Shown here in pieces: positions 1 to 7,700 of a stretch of 64,000 nt of DNA. Position numbers and translations under genes: made by a program. The DNA is from UBA10649 sp963700255. Its GTDB lineage: Bacteria; Actinomycetota; Actinomycetes; S36-B12. The stretch is taken from assembly GCA_963700255.1 (NCBI GenBank), contig CAVOWW010000031.1, forward strand, positions 62,001-126,000. The letters are read 5' to 3'. Each line of letters begins with the position of its first letter. Within the stretch, counting starts at the first letter, position 1. A model generated the notes under the pieces. The model saw only the letters and a list, made by a program, of their open reading frames with translations. It searched no databases and was not told the origin of the DNA.

Positions 1-15
1 CTTCATCGCGGCCAT
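1..15 (-). CDS. DUF3117 family protein, first five codons only
   Basis: Read on the minus strand the first codons give M-A-A-M-K, preceded by a good ribosome binding site (GGAAGGGGATCCAC-ATG). MAAMK is the invariant start of the short actinobacterial DUF3117 proteins (Rv1211 type). In mycobacteria this gene sits next to the DivIVA-like and LOG-family genes that also lie next door here. The gene runs off the left edge, so only the start is visible. The identification rests on five residues plus synteny. Confidence 0.6.
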
Positions 16-164
16 GTGGATCCCCTTCCGTCCGAGCTTTCGTTCGGAGCGAACCCGCTCCGTGGCCCCACGCACGCGCGGGCTGGACCCATTATCCCGG
101 ATGCGTGCCCGCCAGCCCCAGCGGGGGCACGGCCCGGAGCCCGGTGTGTCGACAGCCGCGGCGG

Positions 165-437
165 TCAGGGCGGCGGCGTGGGTGACTGCCCCGAGGGCGT
201 CGCGGACGGTCCGTCCGCGCCCCGGAGGGCGTCGATCTCGTCCTGCAGCGAGGCCAGCTGGGCATCGACCTCGTCCATCCGGTAGCCACGGACGACGACG
301 TCGAAGGACGGCTCGCCGTCGAGGGTGTCGGGGCGCAGGTCCTGCTCGCTCGGCGGCAGGTCGCCCAGGAGGCCGAGGATCGCCACGAAGCCCGCCCCGA
401 GCACGAGGATGACGACGATCACGAAGAGCCAGGTCAC
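165..437 (-). CDS. small DivIVA-like membrane protein
   Basis: A 90-residue protein with one N-terminal membrane segment (about residues 2-24), a short linker and a motif VVRGYRMDEVDAQL (about 48-61) resembling the N-terminal membrane-associating region of DivIVA/Wag31. It ends in a short predicted coiled coil and a Pro/Ser/Thr tail. The start is a GTG; no clear Shine-Dalgarno is present, and TGGAAT lies six bases upstream. The position between DUF3117 and a LOG-family gene matches the Rv1209 neighbourhood of mycobacteria. A role in polar growth or cell-wall placement is a guess from the motif only. Confidence 0.7.
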   Translation of the reverse strand: MTWLFVIVVILVLGAGFVAILGLLGDLPPSEQDLRPDTLDGEPSFDVVVRGYRMDEVDAQLASLQDEIDALRGADGPSATPSGQSPTPPP

Positions 438-573
438 GGGGCCATTCCATCACGGAAGCCGTCCGTCATCCCTTACCTGGCCCGAATCGCGTGAAGACAC
501 GTCCCCAATGTCGGTCCTGCACTCTCGAGTCGTCCAGCCAACGGCTCACGCCGACATCCCCCAAGGAGTGCAC

Positions 574-1239
574 ATGTCACGCACCAGAACGATCACCCTC
601 ACGCTCGGCTCCATCGCGGCAGGAGCGGTCCTCGCCACCGGCGTCACCGGGCTCGCCCTGGCCGACGACACGGCCACCCCCTCCCCCGGCACGTCGTCCT
701 CCTCGCCCGGCAGCGATGCCGCGAAGGGGACCGCAGGCCAGCGCGGACACGGCCAGGACATGCGCGACGGCCGCGGCGACATGCACGGCATGCGCGGCGG
801 ACCGATGGGCGAGGCGCTGCACGGCGAGTTCGTCGTCAAGGCCGCGGACGGCACCATCTCGACGGTCCGCCAGGTCCAGGGCACCGTCACCGCGGTCTCC
901 AGCACGTCGATCACGGTCAAGGCCGAGGACGGCTACACCTCGACGTTCACGGTGAGCGCCGAGACGAGGGTGCACACCGGGCTGCCGAGCCGAGACCGCG
1001 GGGCTGCCGAGGCCACGACCGAGGCGATCACGGACGTGTCCGTGGGGGACGTGGCCCGCGTCCACGGCACCGTGTCAGGCGACACCGCCGCCGCAGCGCA
1101 CGTGCACGCGATGACGGCCGAGCAGGCCGCCACCCTCGAGGCTGCGCGCCAGCAGCACATGCAGGACCACGCGACGTCGAACGACTCCGGCACTGCTTCG
1201 TCCAGCGCAGCCTCGTCCCCCGCGACGCAGGCCAGCTAG
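574..1239 (+). CDS. secreted His/Met-rich protein with DUF5666-like C-terminal part
   Basis: A 221-residue secreted protein. The ATG at 574 was chosen because AAGGAG precedes it by six bases and it opens a clean signal peptide (residues 1-30, cleavage after ALA). The mature N-terminus is a low-complexity Ser/Pro/Thr linker. It is followed by a stretch rich in His, Met, Asp and Arg (about 49-75, e.g. GDMHGMRGGPMG) that could bind metal ions. A beta-rich module (about 84-185) resembles DUF5666-type domains, with phrases such as QGTVTAVSSTSITVKAEDG. Function unknown. Its stop codon overlaps the stop of the convergent LOG gene in a shared CTAG. Confidence 0.75.
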   Translation: MSRTRTITLTLGSIAAGAVLATGVTGLALADDTATPSPGTSSSSPGSDAAKGTAGQRGHGQDMRDGRGDMHGMRGGPMGEALHGEFVVKAADGTISTVRQVQGTVTAVSSTSITVKAEDGYTSTFTVSAETRVHTGLPSRDRGAAEATTEAITDVSVGDVARVHGTVSGDTAAAAHVHAMTAEQAATLEAARQQHMQDHATSNDSGTASSSAASSPATQAS

Positions 1240-1799
1240 CCGACCGGCGGGTGGGTGGCCCACGCCGCTGCGATCTCGTCGAGCGCCCCCTCGACCGTGG
1301 TCGCCCAGTGGACGTGGGCCACCGACGCCGGCTTCACGAAGCCGCGCTGGACCCAGTGGTCGAGCAGCGCGTGCAGGTGGTCGTAGTCGCCCCAGGGATC
1401 GAGGACGACCACCGGCTTGTGGTGCATGTTGAGCGAGCGCGCCGTCCACACCTCCACCAGCTCCTCGAGGGTGCCGATGCCGCCCGGGAGGGCGAGGAAG
1501 GCGTCCGAGCGCTCGTCCATGATCCCCTTCCGCTGCCGCATGTCGCGGGTCACGATGAACTCGTCGGAGTCGTGGTCGGCGACCTCCATCGCGACCAGGG
1601 CATCCGGGATGACGCCGACCGTGTGGCCGCCGGCAGCCCGCGCGGCGCGGCCGACCTCGCCCATCATCGAGATGGACCCCGCACCGGACACCAGCCCCCA
1701 GCCCCGCTCGGCGACCCCCGTGCCGGCCTCGCGGGCGAGGTCCAGGTAGCGCTGGTCGATGGTGAGGCTGGAGGCGCAGAAGACGCAGACCGCGGGCAT
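1236..1799 (-). CDS. LOG family protein (TIGR00730), putative nucleotide 5'-monophosphate phosphoribohydrolase
   Basis: A 187-residue Rossmann-fold protein of the LOG/lysine-decarboxylase-like family. Members hydrolyse cytokinin riboside 5'-monophosphates or related nucleotides to a free base and ribose 5-phosphate. The diagnostic PGGIGTLEE motif is at 105-113 and the conserved RK pair at 90-91. Length is typical. The orthologous position is Rv1205 in the mycobacterial DUF3117 neighbourhood. There is no Shine-Dalgarno; TAGGGT (1806-1811 on the minus strand) ends exactly six bases before the ATG, which suggests a leaderless mRNA. The bacterial substrate is not determined by the sequence. Confidence 0.9.
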   Translation of the reverse strand: MPAVCVFCASSLTIDQRYLDLAREAGTGVAERGWGLVSGAGSISMMGEVGRAARAAGGHTVGVIPDALVAMEVADHDSDEFIVTRDMRQRKGIMDERSDAFLALPGGIGTLEELVEVWTARSLNMHHKPVVVLDPWGDYDHLHALLDHWVQRGFVKPASVAHVHWATTVEGALDEIAAAWATHPPVG

Positions 1800-1842
1800 G
1801 CCCCGACCCTAGGACAGGCCCCGACTTGCGCTCGCCCCCGTT

Positions 1843-1880
1843 TAGTTGTACCTTCAACTAGTCAGTTGAGAGTTCAACTA
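1843..1880. promoter_or_regulatory. tandem palindromes, probable MarR-type operators upstream of yceI
   Basis: Two adjacent palindromes: TAGTTG-N6-CAACTA (1843-1860) and AGTTGA-N4-TCAACT (1864-1879). Both share the AGTTGA/TCAACT half-site. They lie 24-60 bases before the yceI start, where RNA polymerase would bind. Half-sites of this kind are typical of MarR/HxlR-class dimers, but no such regulator is encoded in the window, so the binding protein is unknown. Confidence 0.6.
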
Positions 1881-1902
1881 CCCCACACTCACAGGAGCAG
1901 AC

Positions 1903-2469
1903 ATGAGCAGCACCTCGATCGAGACCACCGGCCTCGCCGCCGCCACCGGCACCTGGGTCATCGACCCGGCCCACACCAGCCTCGCCTTCAGCGCCCGGCA
2001 CGCCATGGTCGCCAAGGTGCGCGGCACCTTCGGCGAGTTCACCGGCTCGTTCACCATCGACGGCGCCAACCCCGCCAACTCGACGGCCGAGCTCACCATC
2101 CAGGCCGCCAGCATCGACACCAAGAGCGATGACCGCGACGCGCACCTGACGTCGGCCGACTTCCTCGACGCCGAGACCTTCCCGACGCTCACCTTCGTCT
2201 CCACCTCGGTCAAGGCCGACGGCAACGACATCGTCGTGACCGGTGACCTCACCATCCATGGCGTGACCAAGTCGGTCGACGTCGCCTACGAGCTCGTCGG
2301 CATCAGCCAGGACCCGTGGGGCAACACCAAGATCGGCTTCGAGGGCTCGGCCAAGATCAGCCGCAAGGACTTCGGCCTGGTCTGGAACGCCGCGCTCGAG
2401 TCCGGCGGCGTGCTCGTCGGCGACGAGATCAAGCTGAACCTCGACGTCGAGGCCGCCAAGCAGGCCTGA
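1903..2469 (+). CDS. YceI family protein
   Basis: A 188-residue YceI-like protein with a lipocalin-type beta-barrel that binds polyisoprenoids in characterised members. Diagnostic features are the opening WVIDPAHTSLAFSARH (about 18-33), the SIDTKSDDRDAHLTSADF region and a C-terminal KISRKDFGLVWN motif. It has no signal peptide, so it is a cytoplasmic YceI variant, common in actinobacteria. The ATG follows an AGGAG by six bases. The paired palindromes just upstream suggest induction by a small-molecule-sensing repressor. A strong hairpin ends the unit, so it is probably monocistronic. Confidence 0.92.
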   Translation: MSSTSIETTGLAAATGTWVIDPAHTSLAFSARHAMVAKVRGTFGEFTGSFTIDGANPANSTAELTIQAASIDTKSDDRDAHLTSADFLDAETFPTLTFVSTSVKADGNDIVVTGDLTIHGVTKSVDVAYELVGISQDPWGNTKIGFEGSAKISRKDFGLVWNAALESGGVLVGDEIKLNLDVEAAKQA

Positions 2470-2480
2470 CGCTCGTACTC

Positions 2481-2515
2481 GAAGCCCCCGGTGCCCACAA
2501 GGCGCCGGGGGCTTC
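2481..2515 (+). terminator. intrinsic-terminator-like hairpin after yceI
   Basis: A 15-base arm (2481-2495) pairs with 2501-2515 with one mismatch around a five-base CACAA loop. It begins 12 bases after the yceI stop. There is no long U-tract, as is usual in high-GC actinobacteria. It lies between convergent yceI and dapE and could serve both. Confidence 0.85.
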
Positions 2516-2554
2516 GTCATGATCTCGCCGGGCGCGGCCGGTGCTATCGACCGG

Positions 2555-3625
2555 CTAGCCGACGAGCCAGGTGCGCAGGCGTTCCTCGCACGACGTGATC
2601 TGGGCGAGCGGGACGTGCTCGTCGCGCGTGTGCGCCAGCGCAGGGTCGCCCGGTCCGAAGTTGAGGGCGGGCACACCGAGGCCGGAGAACCGGGCGACGT
2701 CCGTCCAGCCGAACTTGGGCCGGGGGGTCTCCCCCACCGCCGCCACGAAGTCCGCGGCGGCCGGGCGGTCGAGTCCGGGGAGCGCCCCCGGGGCGGAGTC
2801 GGTGACCGCGACGTCGAACCCGTCGAAGACGTCCCGGACATGCGAGACCGCCTCGTCGAGTGAGCGATCCGGCGCGAAGCGGTAGTTGACGGTGACGACG
2901 CAGGAATCGGGGATCACGTTTCCGGCCACCCCGCCGGTGATGCCCACGGCGTTGAGGCCCTCGTGGTACTCGAGGCCGTCGACGAGCGGCTGCCGCGGCA
3001 CGTAGTCGCGCAGCCGGTCGAGGACCTCCCCAGCCGAGTGGATCGCATTGGATCCCAGCCAGGACCGTGCGCTGTGGGCGCGCTCGCCGGGCACCGCCAC
3101 CTCGACTCGGAGGGTGCCCTGGCACCCGGCCTCGATGCCGGCGTTGGAGGGCTCCATGAGGATGGCGAGGTCGGCCTCGAGCAGGTCCGGGTGGTGGTCG
3201 GCCAGCGCCTGCAGGCCGTTGAGGCTGGCATCCACCTCCTCGCACTCGTAGAAGACATACGTGACGTCGCGCACGGGGTCGGGGACGGTCGCCGCCAGGG
3301 AGAGCGCCACGGCCACGCCGCCCTTCATGTCGCAGGCGCCGAGCCCGTAGAGCAGGTCTCCCTCGATCCGGTGCGGCAGGTTGCCGTGCTCCGGGACGGT
3401 GTCGAGGTGCCCGCCGATGAGCACCCGCTCGGCTCGCCCGAGCATGGTCCGCGCGACGACCGTGTTGCCGTGCCGCGTGACCGTCAGGTGCGACGCCTCC
3501 CGGAGGGCGGCCTCGACGGCGTCGGCCAGCGGCCCCTCGTGGCGCGACTCGCTGGGCACGTCCACGAGCAGGGCGGCCAGGGCCGCGGCGCCGGCGGAGA
3601 GGTCCAGGGCGGGGATCGAGGTCAC
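2555..3625 (-). CDS. dapE: succinyl-diaminopimelate desuccinylase
   Basis: A 356-residue M20 metallopeptidase-family enzyme. It removes succinate from N-succinyl-LL-2,6-diaminopimelate in lysine and peptidoglycan precursor synthesis in the cytoplasm. Zinc ligands are visible in GGHLDTVP (His73, Asp75) and ACDMKGG (Asp99), and the catalytic/metal Glu pair in YECEEVD (about 128-130). Length matches actinobacterial DapE. The start is GTG at 3625 without a Shine-Dalgarno; TACCGT ends six bases upstream. It is divergent from dapD with only 17 bases between the start codons. Confidence 0.95.
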   Translation of the reverse strand: MTSIPALDLSAGAAALAALLVDVPSESRHEGPLADAVEAALREASHLTVTRHGNTVVARTMLGRAERVLIGGHLDTVPEHGNLPHRIEGDLLYGLGACDMKGGVAVALSLAATVPDPVRDVTYVFYECEEVDASLNGLQALADHHPDLLEADLAILMEPSNAGIEAGCQGTLRVEVAVPGERAHSARSWLGSNAIHSAGEVLDRLRDYVPRQPLVDGLEYHEGLNAVGITGGVAGNVIPDSCVVTVNYRFAPDRSLDEAVSHVRDVFDGFDVAVTDSAPGALPGLDRPAAADFVAAVGETPRPKFGWTDVARFSGLGVPALNFGPGDPALAHTRDEHVPLAQITSCEERLRTWLVG

Positions 3626-3630
3626 GTCGA

Positions 3631-3637
3631 TACGGTA
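3631..3637. promoter_or_regulatory. overlapping divergent -10 hexamers for dapE and dapD
   Basis: The seven bases TACGGTA hold TACGGT on the plus strand (3631-3636, six bases before the dapD ATG at 3643). They also hold TACCGT on the minus strand (3637-3632, six bases before the dapE GTG at 3625). The two -10 elements overlap by five base pairs, so both promoters share melted DNA and cannot easily fire at once. Each transcript would start at its start codon. Confidence 0.7.
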
Positions 3638-3642
3638 GCCGT

Positions 3643-4594
3643 ATGACGACTGCTGCAGCGGAGGACCCGACCGTCACCGGGGGTGCGTCCGGACTCGGGC
3701 TGGCCACCTTCGCCGGCGACACCATCCTCGAGGTCTGGTACCCGGCACCGGCCCTGGGGACCACCCCGACCGATGTGCCGAACCTCGACGCGGGAATCGA
3801 CTCCGACACGGCGCGCGACGTGAGCGTGCGGTCGATCGTCACCCTCGTCGACGACCTCCAGGCGCCCCCTGCCGACACTGCCGATGCCTACCTGCGCCTG
3901 CACCTGCTCTCGCACCGGCTCGTCAAGCCCCGCACCATCAACCTCGACGGCATCTTCGGGGTGCTCCCGATCGTCGCGTGGACCAACATCGGAGCCGTCG
4001 CCGTCGACCGGGTCACGGCGACCCGGCTGCACCTGCGCCGCAAGGGCCAGCACCTCACGGTGCACGGGGTCGACCGGTTCCCGCGCATGGTCGACTACGT
4101 GGTGCCGTCGGGCGTGCGCATCGCGGACGCCGACCGGGTCCGGCTCGGCGCCTACCTGGCGCCGGGAACCGTCGTCATGCACGAGGGGTTCGTCAACTTC
4201 AATGCCGGGACGCTCGGCACCTCGATGGTGGAGGGGCGGATCTCGGCCGGCGTGGTCGTCGACGAGGGGTCGGACATCGGGGGTGGCGCCTCGATCATGG
4301 GCACGCTCTCCGGCGGCGGCACCGAGCAGATCAGCATCGGCAGGGGCAGCCTCATCGGCGCCAACGCGGGCGTCGGCGCTCAGCCTCGGCGACAACTGCA
4401 TCGTCGAGGCGGGCCTCTACGTCACCGCGGGCTCCAAGGTCCGGCTGCCGGACGGCTCCGTCGCGAAGGCGCGGGAGGTGTCCGGGCGGGACGATCTCCT
4501 GTTCCGCCGCAACTCCCAGACGGGCGCGATCGAGGTCGTGCAGCGCACCGGCACGTGGGGCGGCCTGAACTCCGCCCTGCACGCCGCCGACTGA
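3643..4594 (+). CDS. dapD: 2,3,4,5-tetrahydropyridine-2,6-dicarboxylate N-succinyltransferase, one-base frameshift
   Basis: DapD transfers succinyl from succinyl-CoA to tetrahydrodipicolinate, the step feeding DapC and DapE. The protein shows the actinobacterial DapD sequence and left-handed beta-helix hexapeptides (GTLGTSMVEGRISAGVVV region). The reading frame breaks near 4376-4384, after GANAGVG. The following frame continues with LSLGDNCIVEAGLY and ends in SALHAAD at 4594. Removing one base gives 951 nt, 316 residues, the expected family length. Because the gene should be essential, a read error is more likely than a real mutation. It is leaderless, with TACGGT six bases before the ATG. 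Confidence 0.9.
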
Positions 4595-4597
4595 CTC

Positions 4598-4669
4598 CGC
4601 GAGCGGTCACTACGCGCGAACGGTCACTGCGCGGCTGACGCGGCCTCGTGCGCGTAGTGACCGTTCGCG
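4598..4669. repeat. inverted repeat between convergent dapD and iolD, probable bidirectional terminator
   Basis: Arms 4598-4617 and 4650-4669 (20 bases each) are inverted copies with one mismatch. An extra direct copy of the inner motif (GAACGGTCACTGCGCG, 4618-4633) follows the left arm, so the GGTCACT core occurs three times. The element fills almost the whole gap between the two stop codons. Confidence 0.8.
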
Positions 4670-4673
4670 AGAT

Positions 4674-6521
4674 TCAGACGCCGCGGCGCTGCGCCTTCAG
4701 CCCCTCGTCCATCCGCGCTCGTGCCTCGCCGACCTGCGGCCGTTCGCTGACCTCCGGGACGCCGACCTGCCAGAAGGCACCGCCCTCGGTCCAGTCACTC
4801 GCCCGCACCTTGGTCACGATCACGACCGTGCGATCGGCCGCGCGAGCCGTCTGCAGCGCGTCGGCGAACTCCGCCAGGCTGCTGACCTCGAGGGCGAGGG
4901 CACCCATCGACCGTGCGTGCGCGGCGAAGTCGACGCGCACGTCGGCCCCTGTGCCCGTCGAGTCCTTGAGCATGTTGTTGTACGAGGCGCCGCCCTGCCC
5001 GACCTGCAGCCTCTCGATCACGGCGTAGCCCTCGTTGTCGCACACGACGAGGATGAACTTCTTCCCGGAGAGCACCGACGCGTAGATCTCGGAGTTCATC
5101 ATCAGGTAGGAGCCGTCACCGACCATGGAGTAGACCTGCCCGCTCGGTCGGCCGAAGGCCGCACCCCAGGCGCCGGCGATCTCGTAGCCCATGCACGAGA
5201 ACCCGTAGTCGCAGTCGAACGACGCGACAGCCTTGCTCATCCAGTTGATGTTGAGCTCGCCCGGAAGCCCTCCCGCAGCCGTCAGGACGTAGTCGTCCGG
5301 AGTCGCCGACTCATGCACCAGGCCCACGAGCTGCGCGTAGCTCGGCGGCCAGACTCCGTCGTCCGCGGTGCGGCCGTCGACGAAGCCCTGCAGCTCGATG
5401 CGCATCTCCATCCCGCGGAACGTCCACATGTCATCGGCCGTCCAGCCGCGCAGCGCGTCGGTGAGATCGGCCAGTGACTCGCGGGCGTCTCCCACCACGG
5501 GGATGGATCGATGCTTGATCGCGTCGAAGCGGGCGGCGTTGACCCCGACGAACTGCGCGGCCGGATCGAACACGGTCCACGAGCCGGTCGTGAAGTCCTC
5601 CAGCCGCGTGCCGATCGCGATGACGAGATCCGCCTCGGTCACGACGACGTTCGCGGCACCCGCGCCGGTGACGCCGACCGGTCCCGCGTAGCGCGGATGC
5701 CCGGCGAGCAGGCTCGACTTGCCCGCGACCGTCTCGACGACGGGGATCCCGAACTCCTCGGCGAAGGCAGCGAGCTCCTCCTCCGCGCGCGAGTAGTGCA
5801 CGCCGCCGCCCGCGATGATGACCGGACGCTCCGCCTCCCGGATCGCGTCGGCCGCGCGCACGACCTGCGCGAGGTCGGGGCGCGGACGGGCGATCTCGTG
5901 CACCTGCACCTCGAAGAACTCCTCGGGATAGTCGTACGCCTCCGCCCCGATGTCCTGCGGCAGCCCGATGAACGCCGGGCCGCAGTCGGCCGGGTCGAGG
6001 AGCGTGCTCACGGCCTGCGGCAGCGAGCTGAGCACCTGGGCCGGGTGCATGAGGCGGTCCCAGAAGCGCACGACCGGACGGAAGCCGTCGTTCACGGTGG
6101 TCGACGGGGACCCGAAGTGCTCGACCTGCTGCAGCACCGGATCGGGCAGCCGCGAGACGAAGGTGTCGCCCGAGATGAACAGCACCGGGAGCCGGTTCGC
6201 CATCGCGACGCCGGCAGCGGTGATCATGTTCGTCGCGCCCGGGCCGACCGACGACGTCGCCACCATGACCTGCTGGCGCCGCACCGCCTTCGCGAACGCG
6301 GCGGCGGCGAGGCCCATGCCCTGCTCGTTCTGACCTCGCCACACGGGAATCTCGTCGCGATGCATCTCCAGCGAGTGCCCCAGGCTCGTGACGTTGCCGT
6401 GGCCGAAGATGCCGATGACCCCGGGGAACAGCGGCACCTCCTCGTCGTCGACGACGATGCGCTGGGCGACGAGGTAGCGGACGATCGCCTCGGCCGTGGT
6501 GATCCGGACGGTGCTCGTCAT
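4674..6521 (-). CDS. iolD: 3D-(3,5/4)-trihydroxycyclohexane-1,2-dione acylhydrolase (decyclizing)
   Basis: A 615-residue thiamine-diphosphate enzyme that opens the ring of the diketone made by IolE, giving 5-deoxy-glucuronate in myo-inositol breakdown. It has the three-domain ThDP fold: an N-terminal Pyr domain with the conserved NEQGM glutamate (Glu66), a central domain, and the C-terminal PP domain with the GDGS motif (468-471) that binds Mg-diphosphate. Length fits IolD. It is the last gene of the minus-strand iol operon and overlaps the upstream oxidoreductase by four bases (ATGA), indicating translational coupling. Confidence 0.95.
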   Translation of the reverse strand: MTSTVRITTAEAIVRYLVAQRIVVDDEEVPLFPGVIGIFGHGNVTSLGHSLEMHRDEIPVWRGQNEQGMGLAAAAFAKAVRRQQVMVATSSVGPGATNMITAAGVAMANRLPVLFISGDTFVSRLPDPVLQQVEHFGSPSTTVNDGFRPVVRFWDRLMHPAQVLSSLPQAVSTLLDPADCGPAFIGLPQDIGAEAYDYPEEFFEVQVHEIARPRPDLAQVVRAADAIREAERPVIIAGGGVHYSRAEEELAAFAEEFGIPVVETVAGKSSLLAGHPRYAGPVGVTGAGAANVVVTEADLVIAIGTRLEDFTTGSWTVFDPAAQFVGVNAARFDAIKHRSIPVVGDARESLADLTDALRGWTADDMWTFRGMEMRIELQGFVDGRTADDGVWPPSYAQLVGLVHESATPDDYVLTAAGGLPGELNINWMSKAVASFDCDYGFSCMGYEIAGAWGAAFGRPSGQVYSMVGDGSYLMMNSEIYASVLSGKKFILVVCDNEGYAVIERLQVGQGGASYNNMLKDSTGTGADVRVDFAAHARSMGALALEVSSLAEFADALQTARAADRTVVIVTKVRASDWTEGGAFWQVGVPEVSERPQVGEARARMDEGLKAQRRGV

Positions 6522-7699
6522 GACGAGGCTCCTTCTGCGAGGTCATGGACGGACTCCCACGTGCGGGAGTCCCAGGAGTCGATGAGGGCCTGCTGGACGC
6601 TGACGACGTCGACGGCCTCGCGGAAGCCGGGCGAGAAGCGCGCACCGGTCGCCAGGGCCTCGAGGAACGAGAAGTCCTCGGTGGCGACGAGATCCTCGAA
6701 GCCGATGGCATTGGCCTGGCCCGGGACGAACGCCCCGTGGAAGGGGAAGCGGTCGCCGCCGAAGATCGTCGTGTACCCCGAGCTCGGGTCCGTCGTCTTG
6801 CGGTAGTACTGCAGCTCGTTGAGGCGCTCGAGGTTCCACGCCAGGGCCCCCTTGGTGCCGTAGACCTCGAAGGCGTTCTGGCTCTCCGGGCCGACGGTCG
6901 TGCGACTGACCTCGAAGGTGCCCGTCGCCCCGTTCTCGAAGCGGCAGAGCATCGAGGCGAAGTCCTCGTTCTCGACCGCGGCCTTCGGGTCCTCCGGGCG
7001 CCCCCGGCCGTAGTGGCTGGCGGCCCCGGTCGGCAGCGGGCGCAGCGGGATCGTGGTGTGACGCATCCCCACGACCTCAGCGATCCCGCCGACGAGGAAC
7101 TGCGCCATCGACACCGAGTGGCTGAGGATGTCGCTGGTGACTCCATAGCCGGCCTGGTCGAGCATGAACCGCCACGTGAGCAGTCCCAGCTCGTCGCTGC
7201 CGTACATCGACAGGAACCGGCCGCGGTAGTGCGTGATCTCCCCGAGCTCGCCGGATGCGATCAGCTCGCGCGCATGCAGCATGAGCGGCGCCCACAGGTA
7301 GTTGTAGCCGACCCCGGTGTGGACGCCGGCCGCCTGCGCGGCGCGATAGGCGGCCACGGTCTGCTCGGGCTTGCCGCCGATCGGCTTCTCGCTGAACACC
7401 GCCTTGCCGGCCGCGCACGCCGCCTCGATCATCGGCACGTGCAGCATGTTGGGTGCCGTCACCCACACGGCGTCCACGTCAGGCGCGGTCACCGCCTCCT
7501 GCCAGTCCTCCACTGCGCGCTGGAAGCCGAAGTCCTGCACCGCTCGGTCGCGGCGTGACGGCTCAGTGTCCGCGCACACGACGAGCTCCGGCTGGAAGGA
7601 ACGATCGGGGAACAGCGAGGGGATGCGGAGGACGGATCGGCTGTGCGCCTGCCCCATCCAGCCCAGTCCGAGCACCGCGATGCCGATGCGCTTCGTCAT
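6518..7699 (-). CDS. Gfo/Idh/MocA family oxidoreductase, inositol-cluster paralogue
   Basis: A 393-residue NAD(P)-dependent dehydrogenase. It shows the N-terminal nucleotide-binding loop GLGWMG (11-16), the SEKPIGGK catalytic lysine region (Lys105), and the C-terminal alpha/beta substrate domain. Position inside the iol operon, between iolB and iolD with tight junctions, points to oxidation of an inositol isomer or inosose (scyllo- or chiro-inositol, or a methylated inositol). The sequence cannot say which. It is longer than and distinct from the second Gfo/Idh protein at 11431-12435, which is the better iolG candidate. Confidence 0.88.
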   Translation of the reverse strand: MTKRIGIAVLGLGWMGQAHSRSVLRIPSLFPDRSFQPELVVCADTEPSRRDRAVQDFGFQRAVEDWQEAVTAPDVDAVWVTAPNMLHVPMIEAACAAGKAVFSEKPIGGKPEQTVAAYRAAQAAGVHTGVGYNYLWAPLMLHARELIASGELGEITHYRGRFLSMYGSDELGLLTWRFMLDQAGYGVTSDILSHSVSMAQFLVGGIAEVVGMRHTTIPLRPLPTGAASHYGRGRPEDPKAAVENEDFASMLCRFENGATGTFEVSRTTVGPESQNAFEVYGTKGALAWNLERLNELQYYRKTTDPSSGYTTIFGGDRFPFHGAFVPGQANAIGFEDLVATEDFSFLEALATGARFSPGFREAVDVVSVQQALIDSWDSRTWESVHDLAEGASS

Positions 7700-7700
7700 G

